DNA from: Porticoccaceae bacterium
Lineage (GTDB): Bacteria > Pseudomonadota > Gammaproteobacteria > Pseudomonadales > Porticoccaceae
Assembly: GCA_024644595.1 (NCBI GenBank)
Contig: JAHEHL010000009.1
Span: 457,512-521,511 of the forward strand
DNA length: 64,000 bases
Reading direction: 5' to 3'
How positions within the stretch are numbered: the first letter of the stretch is position 1; every line of letters starts with the position of its first letter. Both the position numbers and the translations under genes were made by a program. Below, in pieces: positions 27,719 through 36,638 of the stretch. A model generated the notes under the pieces. The model did not search any database. It worked only from the letters and a program-made list of their open reading frames with translations, and was not told the origin of the DNA.

Positions 27719-28765
27719 ATGAAGATTCGTGCCGAGCAACTTCAGGATCATCTCAAAAAGCCGCTGTTACCGATCTATGTCATCAGCGGTGATGAGCCGC
27801 TGTTATCTCAAGAAGCTGCAGACAGTATACGCGGCGCAGCGCGCGCCCAAGGTTACAATGAGCGCGATATCTTTCATGCCGAGGGCAACTTCGACTGGAA
27901 CCAGATTCTCAATGAATCCAGTGCACTCTCACTGTTCGCAGATAAAAAAGTTCTCGAAATAAGAATTCCTAATGGCAAGCCAGGCGACAAAGGCTCGGCA
28001 GCACTGAGCGAGCTCTGCGCCAACCCCAATCCGGATAATATGGTGCTAGTGATTGTGCCGAAGCTGGACCGCGGCGCACAAAACAGCAAATGGATGAAAA
28101 CTCTGGAAGGAGCCGGCGCACATATTCAGGTATGGCCAGTTGATGCCAAACAGATGCCGCGCTGGATTCAACAGCGTTTGCGCAGCGCCGGCATTCACGC
28201 CAGCCCGGAGGCGGTACAAATTCTCGCCGATCGCGTCGAGGGCAATCTTCTGGCAGCGGTTCAGGAGATTGAAAAGCTTAAACTATTGGCTCCAGACGGC
28301 CGTGTTGACGGCAGCACTATGTCATCGGTGGTCGCTGACAGCGCGCGTTATAACCTGTTTGAATTTGTTGATAAAATTTTGGCCGGCGATGCCCAAGCGG
28401 CAGCGCGATCGCTGCGCGGCCTGCAAAATGAAGGCACCGACGCGATTCCGTTACTCTGGGCGATTACCCGTGAGCTGCGCATTCTGACCAAGGCCAGTGA
28501 ACTGGTTGCTGCGGGTGAGCACAGTGACCGAGCGCTAAAAAATTCCGGTGTCTGGGAAAAACGTCTGCCGCTTTTTCGCGGTGCTCTGCAAAGGCTCCGC
28601 CCCGCTCATCTACGTATGCTGCTGCGCCAGGCCGGAGCAATAGATCGCGGCATTAAAGGAATGCGCGATGCCGATATCTGGGATGAAATAGCAACCCTGG
28701 TTCTCTCCTTTGCCGGCAGCCAAACCCTGCAACCGAGCAATATCAAGATTCTTCTAAAAGGCTAA
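27719..28765 (+). CDS. holA: DNA polymerase III subunit delta HolA
   Basis: The delta subunit of the clamp loader, which opens the beta clamp. The 348 residues show the family pattern: an N-terminal RecA-like domain (MKIRAEQLQDHL, PIYVISGDEPLL, LFADKKVLEIRIPNGKPG), a middle lid domain and a C-terminal collar helical domain (about 215-340). It closes the leuS-lptE-holA group. The stop lies 17 nt from the convergent SLC13 stop, with no visible terminator hairpin. Confidence 0.95.
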   Translation: MKIRAEQLQDHLKKPLLPIYVISGDEPLLSQEAADSIRGAARAQGYNERDIFHAEGNFDWNQILNESSALSLFADKKVLEIRIPNGKPGDKGSAALSELCANPNPDNMVLVIVPKLDRGAQNSKWMKTLEGAGAHIQVWPVDAKQMPRWIQQRLRSAGIHASPEAVQILADRVEGNLLAAVQEIEKLKLLAPDGRVDGSTMSSVVADSARYNLFEFVDKILAGDAQAAARSLRGLQNEGTDAIPLLWAITRELRILTKASELVAAGEHSDRALKNSGVWEKRLPLFRGALQRLRPAHLRMLLRQAGAIDRGIKGMRDADIWDEIATLVLSFAGSQTLQPSNIKILLKG

Positions 28766-28782
28766 AGCGGGCAACTCATCCA

Positions 28783-30171
28783 TCAGGCCAGCCAGAAATA
28801 AACCACCAGTGTAATAACTGCCGCACCGATCAGATTCAGAGCGAACCCCTCGCGCACCATCTGCTCAACCGTCAGCTTGCCTGTACCAAACACAATTGCA
28901 TTAGGCGCGGTGGCGACTGGCAACATAAAGGCACAGCTGGCCGAAAGCGCCGCGGGCAGCATTAACAATCCAGGTTCAAAACCTGCACCCAGTGATGCGG
29001 CAGCCAGAATTGGCATCAACAGTGTGGCCGTTGCAGTGTTGCTGGTTATTTCAGTAAGGAACGTCACAGTAAGTGCCACCACAGCAATCAGAACGATAAT
29101 CGACAGCCGCGTAACACCGAAAAGCGACTCGCCAATAGCCGCACTGATGCCGGTCACCGCAAAAGCCTTGGCGATGGCGATGCCGCCGGCAAACAGCAAC
29201 AGCACCCCCCAGTGAATTGTCGATGCCGACTCCCAGTCCAACAATTTTCCACCCTGTCCATTGGGCAAGGCAAACATCAACACCACCGATGTCAGTGCAA
29301 CAGCGGCATAGTTAGCGCTGGGTACACCCAGCCAGTGACTCCAACCGCCGAAAGGTTCGCGCAGGGTAATCCAGGCTACAGCGGTCAGAGAAAAAATCAC
29401 CAACACCCGCGCCTCTTCACTACGCCAGGCGCCAGGCTGAGGGATCTGTAACGCCTTGGTCGCAACCAGGTGGCGGGTAATCCACAGTCCCGCCAGAGGT
29501 AAAAAGAGTATCACTACCGGCAGAGCCCAGAGCATCCATTGACTAAAACTCAGCACCGTGCCTGTGGCTTCACCGTATATTTTCAGGAAGATCACATTTG
29601 GCGGTGAGCCGATTGGCGTACCTAAGCCACCGATACTCGCGGCGTAAGCAATACCCAGAAACAGTGGCACCGCCAGCTTTTTGGCATCTTCTTGGCTGGC
29701 GCTTTCGAGCACTGCATAAGCCACTGGCAATAGCATCAGTGTGGTGGCGGTGTTGGAGACCCACATACTCAGCACTGCGGAGGCGACCATAAACCCAAAT
29801 ACCAGCCTGCGCTGATGATTGCCGCCAAAGAGATTGACCATATACAACGCCAGACGCCGGTGCGCACCGCTTTTTTCCATGGCTTTGGATAACATGGCAC
29901 CACCCATCAGCAAGATAATCAGTGGGTCGCCGTAGGCCTGTGCCACTTGCTTGCCATCGAGAATACCGAGCAGCGGAAAGACACCAAGAGGAATCAGTGA
30001 TGTGGCGGGAATCGGGATCGGTTCAAATATCCACCACAGAGCGCAGAGTGTTGTCAGCCCTCCGGTCAACGCGGCCTCGCGTGTCCAGCCGGACTGTATC
30101 ATCAGCAGACTGATAACCGCGGCCATCAGCGGCGCTAGCCACAGTGACAGAGCTTTCAACTTTGGTGTCAT
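28783..30171 (-). CDS. SLC13/DASS family anion:sodium symporter
   Basis: An inner-membrane carrier of the divalent anion:sodium symporter family (dicarboxylates, sulfate or similar). The 462 residues form about 11-12 hydrophobic segments. The two family-defining SNT motifs are present, SNTATTLMLLP in the first repeat and SNTATATLLMP in the second, with re-entrant Pro/Gly loops near GGLGTPIGSPPN. A C-terminal helix ends VVYFWLA. It starts 2 nt after the DUF2007 stop, so it is coupled to that gene. Substrate cannot be told from sequence; a succinate/malate-type carrier is the likeliest guess. Confidence 0.88.
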   Translation of the reverse strand: MTPKLKALSLWLAPLMAAVISLLMIQSGWTREAALTGGLTTLCALWWIFEPIPIPATSLIPLGVFPLLGILDGKQVAQAYGDPLIILLMGGAMLSKAMEKSGAHRRLALYMVNLFGGNHQRRLVFGFMVASAVLSMWVSNTATTLMLLPVAYAVLESASQEDAKKLAVPLFLGIAYAASIGGLGTPIGSPPNVIFLKIYGEATGTVLSFSQWMLWALPVVILFLPLAGLWITRHLVATKALQIPQPGAWRSEEARVLVIFSLTAVAWITLREPFGGWSHWLGVPSANYAAVALTSVVLMFALPNGQGGKLLDWESASTIHWGVLLLFAGGIAIAKAFAVTGISAAIGESLFGVTRLSIIVLIAVVALTVTFLTEITSNTATATLLMPILAAASLGAGFEPGLLMLPAALSASCAFMLPVATAPNAIVFGTGKLTVEQMVREGFALNLIGAAVITLVVYFWLA

Positions 30172-30173
30172 AC

Positions 30174-30404
30174 TTAATCGTCCTCTAGCGCGTAGTCACC
30201 TTGCTCGAAGGCCTGAATAATATTGCGCGCGATCGCCTCGTCCGCATCATTGACAGTGATCGACAGGTGCCCCATAACAGGCACCTCGCCCAGCCCACCT
30301 TGCAGTGCGGCACCATGCAAAAACACCTGCAGGCCATCCTGCTCCATCAGCCCCTTTAAAAGCTGCGCTTCAAAATAGTCACTGCCACGATAGACCTCAA
30401 TCAT
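30174..30404 (-). CDS. DUF2007 domain protein (putative signal-transducing family)
   Basis: A 76-residue protein of the DUF2007 type: MIEVYRGSDYFEAQLLKGLMEQDG, then a conserved Gly-rich turn (LGEVPVMGHLSITV) and an acidic C-terminus. These small ferredoxin-like domains are annotated as putative signal transducers, without proven function. The start at 30404 overlaps the vanZ-like stop by 4 nt (ATGA). A longer frame to 30476 would lie entirely inside the vanZ-like gene. No membrane helix or signal. Confidence 0.8.
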   Translation of the reverse strand: MIEVYRGSDYFEAQLLKGLMEQDGLQVFLHGAALQGGLGEVPVMGHLSITVNDADEAIARNIIQAFEQGDYALEDD

Positions 30405-30745
30405 CGCCGTCGTCTCCGCCACGCCATCACTGCCCAGACTGCAACGATGCCACTGGTATTGGCGACCATATCCCACACCTCAGCCTGCCGATATGCCGTC
30501 ATCGACTGGGCGGCTTCCATCCCTGCACCAAATGCAGCTAGCACTGCAGCCAACAGCAGCAGAGGATAATGATGCCCATAGGCCCGCGCACAGATAAAAA
30601 ACAGCACAGCATAAATGGTGGTGTGACCTACTTTGTCTTGCAACTCAAATAACTGTTCGCCGGGAATCGAAGGGGTCAGCGACAGAAAAACGGTGCCCAG
30701 CAGGCACAGCCAAAAGACAATTTGATACTGGGTAACAGTGGGCAT
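30401..30745 (-). CDS. VanZ-like membrane protein
   Basis: A 114-residue inner-membrane protein with three to four hydrophobic segments (about 8-24, 42-58, 62-80, 95-108) and the VanZ-like signature DKVGHTTIYAVLFF and GMEAAQSMTAYRQAEVWDMVANTSG. VanZ relatives have been linked to low-level teicoplanin resistance in Gram-positives, but most members have no known role. It is coupled to the DUF2007 gene and lies 63 nt after murU, so it may belong to the same transcript as amgK-murU. Confidence 0.82.
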   Translation of the reverse strand: MPTVTQYQIVFWLCLLGTVFLSLTPSIPGEQLFELQDKVGHTTIYAVLFFICARAYGHHYPLLLLAAVLAAFGAGMEAAQSMTAYRQAEVWDMVANTSGIVAVWAVMAWRRRRR

Positions 30746-30808
30746 TGAATATCCTTTTATTGTGTTGCTCTAATCTCTTGCTCAAATACTTCGCCGTGCG
30801 CCGATTAC

Positions 30809-31477
30809 CTAGGCGGACTGCAACTGTCTGTAGCGCTCAACCGTTCCCACGTCACACCAGCTGCCAGTATAGACTGTGCCTCCCACTCGACCCGATACGA
30901 TGGCTGGACGCAAAACATCGCGCAGAGGGAATGCGTCTTGCTGATCCGTAAAATTGGCAAACAGCGATGGTCGGATCAGGCTAATGCCACTGAAGGTGTA
31001 GTTGTTGTGGTCACCATATTCAACTCTATCGCGATTCAGCGCGAAGTCTCCGCACGGATTGTGATCGGGGTTTTTCACCAACACCAGACAGGCATCGAGC
31101 TGCTCAGGTAAGCGGCGTTCACAAAGCTCGGTGAACTCAAAATCACTCCAGACATCACCATTGACCAGTACAAAAGGCTGCTCTCCGAGTAACGGCAAAG
31201 CATTGGCAATCCCACCCCCAGTCTCCAGCGCCTGTGTTTCACGAGACCAATGAATAGTAACCCCGAACCGATGCTCGGCATCGTGAAAATAGTCTTCAAT
31301 TTGCTCGGCCAGCCAACAGGTATTAATCACAATCTGATTAATGCCGGCGGCAACGAGTCGCTCAATGTGGTGCTCGAGCAGTGGTTTGCCGGCGACGGGT
31401 AACATCGGCTTTGGCGTGCTGTCGGTAAGCGGGCGCAGACGTTCGCCGCGACCGGCGGCCAGAATCATGGCTTTCAT
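30809..31477 (-). CDS. murU: N-acetylmuramate alpha-1-phosphate uridylyltransferase MurU
   Basis: A cytoplasmic nucleotidyltransferase that makes UDP-MurNAc from MurNAc-1-phosphate in the cell-wall recycling shunt that bypasses MurA (and so fosfomycin). The 222 residues have the sugar-nucleotide signature LAAGRGERLRPLT (6-18), a lysine-containing PKPMLPVAGKPLLEHHI segment, the metal-binding Asp in VNGDVW and the C-terminal WCDVGT block. The ATG at 31477 overlaps the amgK TGA (ATGA), which decides the start. The pairing with amgK supports MurU over a generic GlmU-like enzyme. Confidence 0.9.
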   Translation of the reverse strand: MKAMILAAGRGERLRPLTDSTPKPMLPVAGKPLLEHHIERLVAAGINQIVINTCWLAEQIEDYFHDAEHRFGVTIHWSRETQALETGGGIANALPLLGEQPFVLVNGDVWSDFEFTELCERRLPEQLDACLVLVKNPDHNPCGDFALNRDRVEYGDHNNYTFSGISLIRPSLFANFTDQQDAFPLRDVLRPAIVSGRVGGTVYTGSWCDVGTVERYRQLQSA

Positions 31478-32565
31478 CGGGCTAGCTCTCCGGCACTGCG
31501 CCAATCGCGATACCAGGGCTGATCGGTCAACAGCGGTTCGACACGCTGCACAAACCAGTGATAAAACGCGCGCCCCTCTTCATGGCGCTCTGCCGCTTCC
31601 AAGGTGTAGCGAATCACCAGCGGCAGATCGCGAAGATAGCCATGCTTGCCATCGCGCAGTGAGAGACGCACAAAAATACCTAGCACTTTAATATGTCGCT
31701 GCAGGCCAACCAGATCAAACCAGTGTAAAAACTGCTTATCACTAACGACATTCAATGTCCCGCGCTGCTCTAGACACCGCTTAAAGCCCAGCGCGCGCTC
31801 AGTGACCTGTTCCGCCGGCAAGCGCAGATAACAGTCTTTCAACAGTGATACCAGATCGTAGGTGATGGGTCCGACAATCGCGTCCTGAAAGTCGATAACA
31901 CCGAGCGAGCCATCTTCCAGCAGCATCAGATTGCGCGAATGATAGTCGCGGTGCACCACCACCTGAGGTTGCCCAGTGGCACACACAACTAAATGGCTAT
32001 AGAGCTGGTCGAGCAGACTGCGCTCTTCAGCGCTGAGCTCAAGACCCAGAAGTTGACCGAGGAACCAATCGGCAAACAGATTCATTTCTACCTGCAGCTG
32101 GTTGTTATCGTAATGCCCAAATACCCGAGCACTTGGCTCAACAGCTTGAATATCCTGCAGTAGCGCTTCAGCCTGCTGGTAATAGTTATCTGCAGAGTGC
32201 CGCTCCGGAGAATTCTCTCCAGCAATTAAACCGGCCATTAATTCTCGATGTAGCAATTGATGACCGAAGTCTTCCAACAGCATAAAGCCCCGTGCAAAGT
32301 CCACCGCAAGTATTTTTGGAGTGGTAATTCCGTGGCGCTGAAGACAAAGTGCCACGGCAATATAAGCCGGGTTATTTTCCTTCTCCGGAGGAGAATCGAC
32401 GGCGATCAATGACCTCTGCCCAGGCAGCCGATAGTAGCGTCTAAAGCCGGCATCGCCCGCCAGTGCCTGAGGCTGCAGTGGCCGATCCAGTTGATAGGGT
32501 GACGGAGCGCAGGCCTCTATCCAGACAATAAAGTCTCGCTGACGCTGGTTGCTTAACGGGTCGAT
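31474..32565 (-). CDS. amgK: N-acetylmuramate/N-acetylglucosamine kinase AmgK, apparently with a non-standard start codon
   Basis: An anomeric sugar kinase that phosphorylates MurNAc and GlcNAc recovered from peptidoglycan; MurU then activates the MurNAc product. The kinase core shows HRDYHSRN (Asp207 and Asn212 in this numbering) and VIDFQDA (Asp225). The first standard start in frame is TTG at 32409, but the upstream frame encodes clear AmgK N-terminus: RQRDFIVWIEAC, then the family nucleotide-loop motif GDAGFRRYYRLPGQ. Between the in-frame TAA (32574-32572) and the TTG there is no ATG, GTG or TTG. I start the gene at ATC 32565, with AAGGA at 32580-32576 as ribosome-binding site, giving 363 residues. 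ATA or CTG starts further in, or a sequence error, are alternatives. Confidence 0.8.
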   Translation of the reverse strand: MDPLSNQRQRDFIVWIEACAPSPYQLDRPLQPQALAGDAGFRRYYRLPGQRSLIAVDSPPEKENNPAYIAVALCLQRHGITTPKILAVDFARGFMLLEDFGHQLLHRELMAGLIAGENSPERHSADNYYQQAEALLQDIQAVEPSARVFGHYDNNQLQVEMNLFADWFLGQLLGLELSAEERSLLDQLYSHLVVCATGQPQVVVHRDYHSRNLMLLEDGSLGVIDFQDAIVGPITYDLVSLLKDCYLRLPAEQVTERALGFKRCLEQRGTLNVVSDKQFLHWFDLVGLQRHIKVLGIFVRLSLRDGKHGYLRDLPLVIRYTLEAAERHEEGRAFYHWFVQRVEPLLTDQPWYRDWRSAGELAR

Positions 32566-32722
32566 AGTGTTTTATTCCTTATCCTGTTAACGCAGGTCTG
32601 TGCCATGCCGGGCAAAACCCGGGCCAAAAAGCACGTTTCTGGGCGTATTTAGGTTAATTCAGGCCTCTACTCTGGCAAGATATCAGGTAAAATGCCAGCA
32701 AATTAGCATTCAGTAATCAGGC

Positions 32723-35332
32723 GTGTCTTTGACCTTTATTTGTTCTCAACAGTCTGCTGTTCAGCAGAGCCCGAATATTGCCAAAACGCGATTCAACAGC
32801 GTGGTTCGTCGCTGCCTGCCTGCCACATTGATCTGGCTTGGTATCGGTCTGTCTCCCTCGACTTTTGCCGAAGAGATTCAGGTTACCTGGAACTGCAAGG
32901 CGGGCCCCGATAATCAGTGGCTCTGCACTGAGCAACAGATTGTAACGTCAAAGATCAGTCGCCCTCCAAGAGCCAATCCAGCCAAACTGCCGGTTTCAGA
33001 TGAGCCCCGGGTCGCTGCCGTGCGCAATCTCGACTGGCTGGAAGAAGAGCAGATGACCGCGGAGCAGCGTCTGACAATTCAGAGCAACTGCTGTGGCGCC
33101 TATATCGAGCCTCCACGCAGCTATCCCGATGCCAATCTTGATCCAGAAGAGGCATCGCTTCAGGTCAATGCCAATAGCACTGAAGCACTGGAAAATAATG
33201 TTGCCCTGCTTGAGGGTGATGTGCAGATTTCTCAAGGCTATCGGCAGATTCGCAGCAATAGTGCACGAATTGATCAAGCCGGGCGCACAGTTAACTTGCA
33301 GGATAACGTGCAGTTTCGCGAACCCGGAATGTTGCTGCTGGGTAGTAGTGCCGAGATTGATATCGACAGCAAAGAAGTCAAAATTGAAAATGCCACTTAT
33401 GTACTTCACGACGCCTCGGTGCGTGGCAGTGCAAAAACCCTGACCCGGACCAAAGATGGTGTGATCACGATTAGTGACGCTACCTACTCCACTTGCGAGC
33501 CCGGCGACAGCACCTGGCAGATGACAACCAGCGAAATTGCAATCGATCAGGAAGATGGCTTTGCGACCGTAAAAAATGCCCAGCTCAGAGTAAAAGATGT
33601 GCCGGTATTTTATATGCCGTGGATTAAATTTCCGATCAGCGACAAACGTTCATCGGGACTGCTGTTTCCGACTATTCACTCGAGCAGCAGCAATGGCCTC
33701 GACTACGCACAGCCGATCTACTGGAACCTGGCGCCAAACTACGACGCGACCATTACCCCGCGACTGGTTCAGGAGCGCGGTATAGGTGTGGAGGTGGAGC
33801 TTCGTCATTTAACCGCCACCACTGAGACCATAGCAACCACCGCCTTTCTCGGCAGTGATAAGGGCGGGCGTGACGATGAGGACATAAACCCGGATACCGG
33901 ACTGCCCGAATACCGTGACCAGGATCGTTATCTACTAGGGGTTTCTCACAACGGAGGTTTCGGCACAAACTGGTCGACCTTGATCGATATCAACCGTGTC
34001 TCTGACAATGACTATTTCAATGACCTCGGCAATTTAAATCAGGAATCGAGTAGCATTATCAACCTGCGTCAGGTCGCCGGTGCGGGCTACCGCACGGAAA
34101 ACTGGCATTATCAGGTCGAAGCGCTGGATCACCAGATTATTGTCAGTGGACTGGAAGAACAATACTCCGTGTTACCGAAGATCAGCGCAAATGGCTATTA
34201 CCGATTCAATAACAATCTCGTTGTTGAACTCAACCATGAATCCGCGCACTTTGATCACGACAACCAGGATTTTGTCACCGGCAATCGCCATCGCATCGAC
34301 TACGGCCTCAGCTGGGACAAACGTTGGAGCTGGGGCTACTTCCGCCCACAGTTGCGACTCAAACACCTAGCCTACAACATTGACAGCATCAACGGTGAGC
34401 CAGGCAATCCCTCGCTGACTGTCCCTGTCTCATCGCTGGATACCAGCCTGTTCTTCGAGCGTCCGGCAAGCTTTTTCGACGGTTACACTCAGACCCTTGA
34501 GCCAAGGCTTTACTACGTAAAATCCGACTACCGAAACCAGTCCAGGCTGCCGGACTTTGATACCCGCGAATTTACCCCGTCCTATGATCTGCTGTTTCGC
34601 GACGAACGCTTTAATGGCGGTGACCGGATCTCAGATGAAGACCGCTTGACCATCGCGCTGACCACTCGTTATATCGATAGCAAGACCGGGCAGGAACGAT
34701 TCAGTGCCAGTATCGCCCAGGCGATTCACTATGCCGACCGGCGCGTAACACTGTCATCAAATCCCTCAGCAGAAGAGCTCGGAGATCTCTCTCGGGGGCA
34801 ATCGCCACTCGCTCTGAAACTGTCGGGCAGAGTCACCAATAGCTGGCGCTTTACGAGCGATATCATCTATGACAGCCACGACAATGAGTTGGCTAAGAGC
34901 AGTGTTGCATTGCGTTACAATGATCGCCAGAATCGACTGCTAAACCTCGCTTATCGTTCAACACCTCGCGAGCCAAGACTGTTTGACGGTATGCAGCTGA
35001 GGCAGGATATAAAACAGGCTGATATATCCGGTTTTTTGCCGGTGCGCGGCAATTTCAACTTGGTTGCACGCTGGAATCATGACTTTACTCATAGCCGTAT
35101 GCTGGATGTTTTTGCGGGGTTTGAATACAACAGCTGCTGCTGGCGAGCGAGCTTGGTTGCACGCCGCTCACTGAACAGGAAAGATGAAATACTGGTGCCG
35201 GAAGAGGAGTTAAATCTCGTCAATGGCATCTTTTTCCAAATACAATTTAAAGGTCTGGCTGGCTCCAATGGTCGGGTTGATTCAATGCTAAAACATGGTA
35301 TCTACGGTTATGGATCTGAAGAAAACTTGTAA
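32723..35332 (+). CDS. lptD: LPS-assembly outer-membrane protein LptD
   Basis: A large beta-barrel that, with LptE, inserts lipopolysaccharide into the outer leaflet. The 869 residues comprise a signal peptide, the periplasmic beta-jellyroll (OstA-like, about 145-290, LLEGDVQISQGYRQIRSN) and the LptD barrel (PWIKFPISDKRSSGLLFP opens it). Cysteines fit the family's disulfide pattern: N-terminal C58/C68 and a C-terminal CC pair at 805-806. The start is uncertain. GTG at 32723 gives a long 49-residue leader, while GTG at 32801 would give a compact signal (VRRCLPATLIWLGIGLSPSTFA) but has no ribosome-binding site. Divergent from amgK; first gene of the lptD-apaH operon. Confidence 0.96.
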   Translation: MSLTFICSQQSAVQQSPNIAKTRFNSVVRRCLPATLIWLGIGLSPSTFAEEIQVTWNCKAGPDNQWLCTEQQIVTSKISRPPRANPAKLPVSDEPRVAAVRNLDWLEEEQMTAEQRLTIQSNCCGAYIEPPRSYPDANLDPEEASLQVNANSTEALENNVALLEGDVQISQGYRQIRSNSARIDQAGRTVNLQDNVQFREPGMLLLGSSAEIDIDSKEVKIENATYVLHDASVRGSAKTLTRTKDGVITISDATYSTCEPGDSTWQMTTSEIAIDQEDGFATVKNAQLRVKDVPVFYMPWIKFPISDKRSSGLLFPTIHSSSSNGLDYAQPIYWNLAPNYDATITPRLVQERGIGVEVELRHLTATTETIATTAFLGSDKGGRDDEDINPDTGLPEYRDQDRYLLGVSHNGGFGTNWSTLIDINRVSDNDYFNDLGNLNQESSSIINLRQVAGAGYRTENWHYQVEALDHQIIVSGLEEQYSVLPKISANGYYRFNNNLVVELNHESAHFDHDNQDFVTGNRHRIDYGLSWDKRWSWGYFRPQLRLKHLAYNIDSINGEPGNPSLTVPVSSLDTSLFFERPASFFDGYTQTLEPRLYYVKSDYRNQSRLPDFDTREFTPSYDLLFRDERFNGGDRISDEDRLTIALTTRYIDSKTGQERFSASIAQAIHYADRRVTLSSNPSAEELGDLSRGQSPLALKLSGRVTNSWRFTSDIIYDSHDNELAKSSVALRYNDRQNRLLNLAYRSTPREPRLFDGMQLRQDIKQADISGFLPVRGNFNLVARWNHDFTHSRMLDVFAGFEYNSCCWRASLVARRSLNRKDEILVPEEELNLVNGIFFQIQFKGLAGSNGRVDSMLKHGIYGYGSEENL

Positions 35333-36638
35333 CGCAGCGTTGCTCGCAATTTTACTCGCCGGCTTCTCAATGGCAGCCAATGCCCAGCTGGAAATTCTCG
35401 ACCGGGTGGTTGCTGTGGTCGATGAAGATGTTATTCTCGAAAGCGAAGTGCAGCGCCGTCTAGCTACCATTTACGCCCAAATTCAACAGTCCGGAACACA
35501 ACCCCCACCTCAAAATGTGCTGACACAGCAGGTTCTCGAACGTCTGATTTCAGAGCGCCTGCAGCTCAATATGGGCTACAAGGCGGGCATTCGGATCAGC
35601 GACGCAGAGCTCAATGACGCAATGGGCCGCATTGCCGCCGGCAATCAGCTGACCATGGAACAGTACATTGAACAAATCCATGCTTCAGGTTCGACCCTCT
35701 CTAATGTTCGCGAGGAGATTCGCGACGAAATGATTTTGATGCGAGTGCAGCAGGCTCAAGTGATGCGCCGTATTCGCATCAGTGAGCAAGAACTGGATAA
35801 CTTCCTCAACTCCGAGGAAGGGCGCTTCATGAGCTCTCCCGACGTCAACGTTGGACATATCCTGCTACCGGTACCCAGCGGCGCAAATCCAGACCAAGTA
35901 AATGATATTCTCACTCGCGCTCAAGACCTGATGAATCAAGCGCGCACTGGAACCGACTTTCGGCAGCTGGCAATGGCGAACTCCGCCGATCAGACCGCGC
36001 TGCAAGGCGGTGATTTGGGCTGGCGAAAAATGGCTCAGTTACCGGGGGTTTTTATTGAGGCGGTAGAAGGTCTCGATCTTGGCGAAGTCTCCGAACCGAT
36101 TCGCAGTGGCGCGGGTTATCACCTGCTTAAACTATACGAACGCCGCGGTGGCGGCGAGCAATTAATCGAACAGCACTTTGCTCGTCATATCCTGATCAAG
36201 CCCAATGAAATACGTGATCAGGAAACTGTTGTTGACCAGCTCAACACGCTGCGTGATCGGATTGCAGCGGGCGAGGACTTTGCTCTATTGGCTAAAGAAT
36301 TCTCTGAAGATACAGGCTCTGCATTGACTGGCGGAGAGCTCGGGTGGTCGACTCCGGGAATGTTTGTGCCCGAGTTTGAACAGGTGATGGGAAGTATTGC
36401 AATAAATGAGGTCAGCGTACCGTTCCGGTCACAATTTGGCTGGCATATTCTGCAGGTCATAGAGCGTCGCAAACAGGACTTCAGTGAGAACATCACCCGC
36501 AACCGTGCTCAAAATGTTCTGCGTCAACGCAAATACGAGGAAGAACTTCAGGTGTGGCTGCAGGAAATTCGCGACGAGGCCTTTGTCGAAATAAAAAATG
36601 CAGGGACAGCTGAAGTCGCAGAGCCAACCGCGTCATGA
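35310..36638 (+). CDS. surA: Periplasmic chaperone and peptidyl-prolyl isomerase SurA
   Basis: A periplasmic chaperone for outer-membrane proteins, including LptD encoded just upstream. The 442 residues have a signal peptide cleaved after A25 ([15 protein letters not shown]), an N-terminal chaperone domain, two parvulin-type PPIase domains (about 175-270 with [10 protein letters not shown], and 285-385 with RHILIKPNE) and a C-terminal helix. The ATG at 35310 lies inside the lptD end (23-nt overlap). An ATG at 35295 would only lengthen the signal. Next gene pdxA overlaps by 4 nt. Confidence 0.96.
   Translation: MDLKKTCNAALLAILLAGFSMAANAQLEILDRVVAVVDEDVILESEVQRRLATIYAQIQQSGTQPPPQNVLTQQVLERLISERLQLNMGYKAGIRISDAELNDAMGRIAAGNQLTMEQYIEQIHASGSTLSNVREEIRDEMILMRVQQAQVMRRIRISEQELDNFLNSEEGRFMSSPDVNVGHILLPVPSGANPDQVNDILTRAQDLMNQARTGTDFRQLAMANSADQTALQGGDLGWRKMAQLPGVFIEAVEGLDLGEVSEPIRSGAGYHLLKLYERRGGGEQLIEQHFARHILIKPNEIRDQETVVDQLNTLRDRIAAGEDFALLAKEFSEDTGSALTGGELGWSTPGMFVPEFEQVMGSIAINEVSVPFRSQFGWHILQVIERRKQDFSENITRNRAQNVLRQRKYEEELQVWLQEIRDEAFVEIKNAGTAEVAEPTAS

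Noticed and set aside
31474-32409. amgK as a truncated gene starting at TTG 32409
   Set aside because: The upstream frame is open and encodes the conserved AmgK N-terminus, so truncation is less likely than a non-standard start.
32605-32625. CCGGG/CCCGG inverted repeat between amgK and lptD as a terminator
   Set aside because: No U-tract on either strand and located between divergent genes; may be an operator, but nothing supports that.
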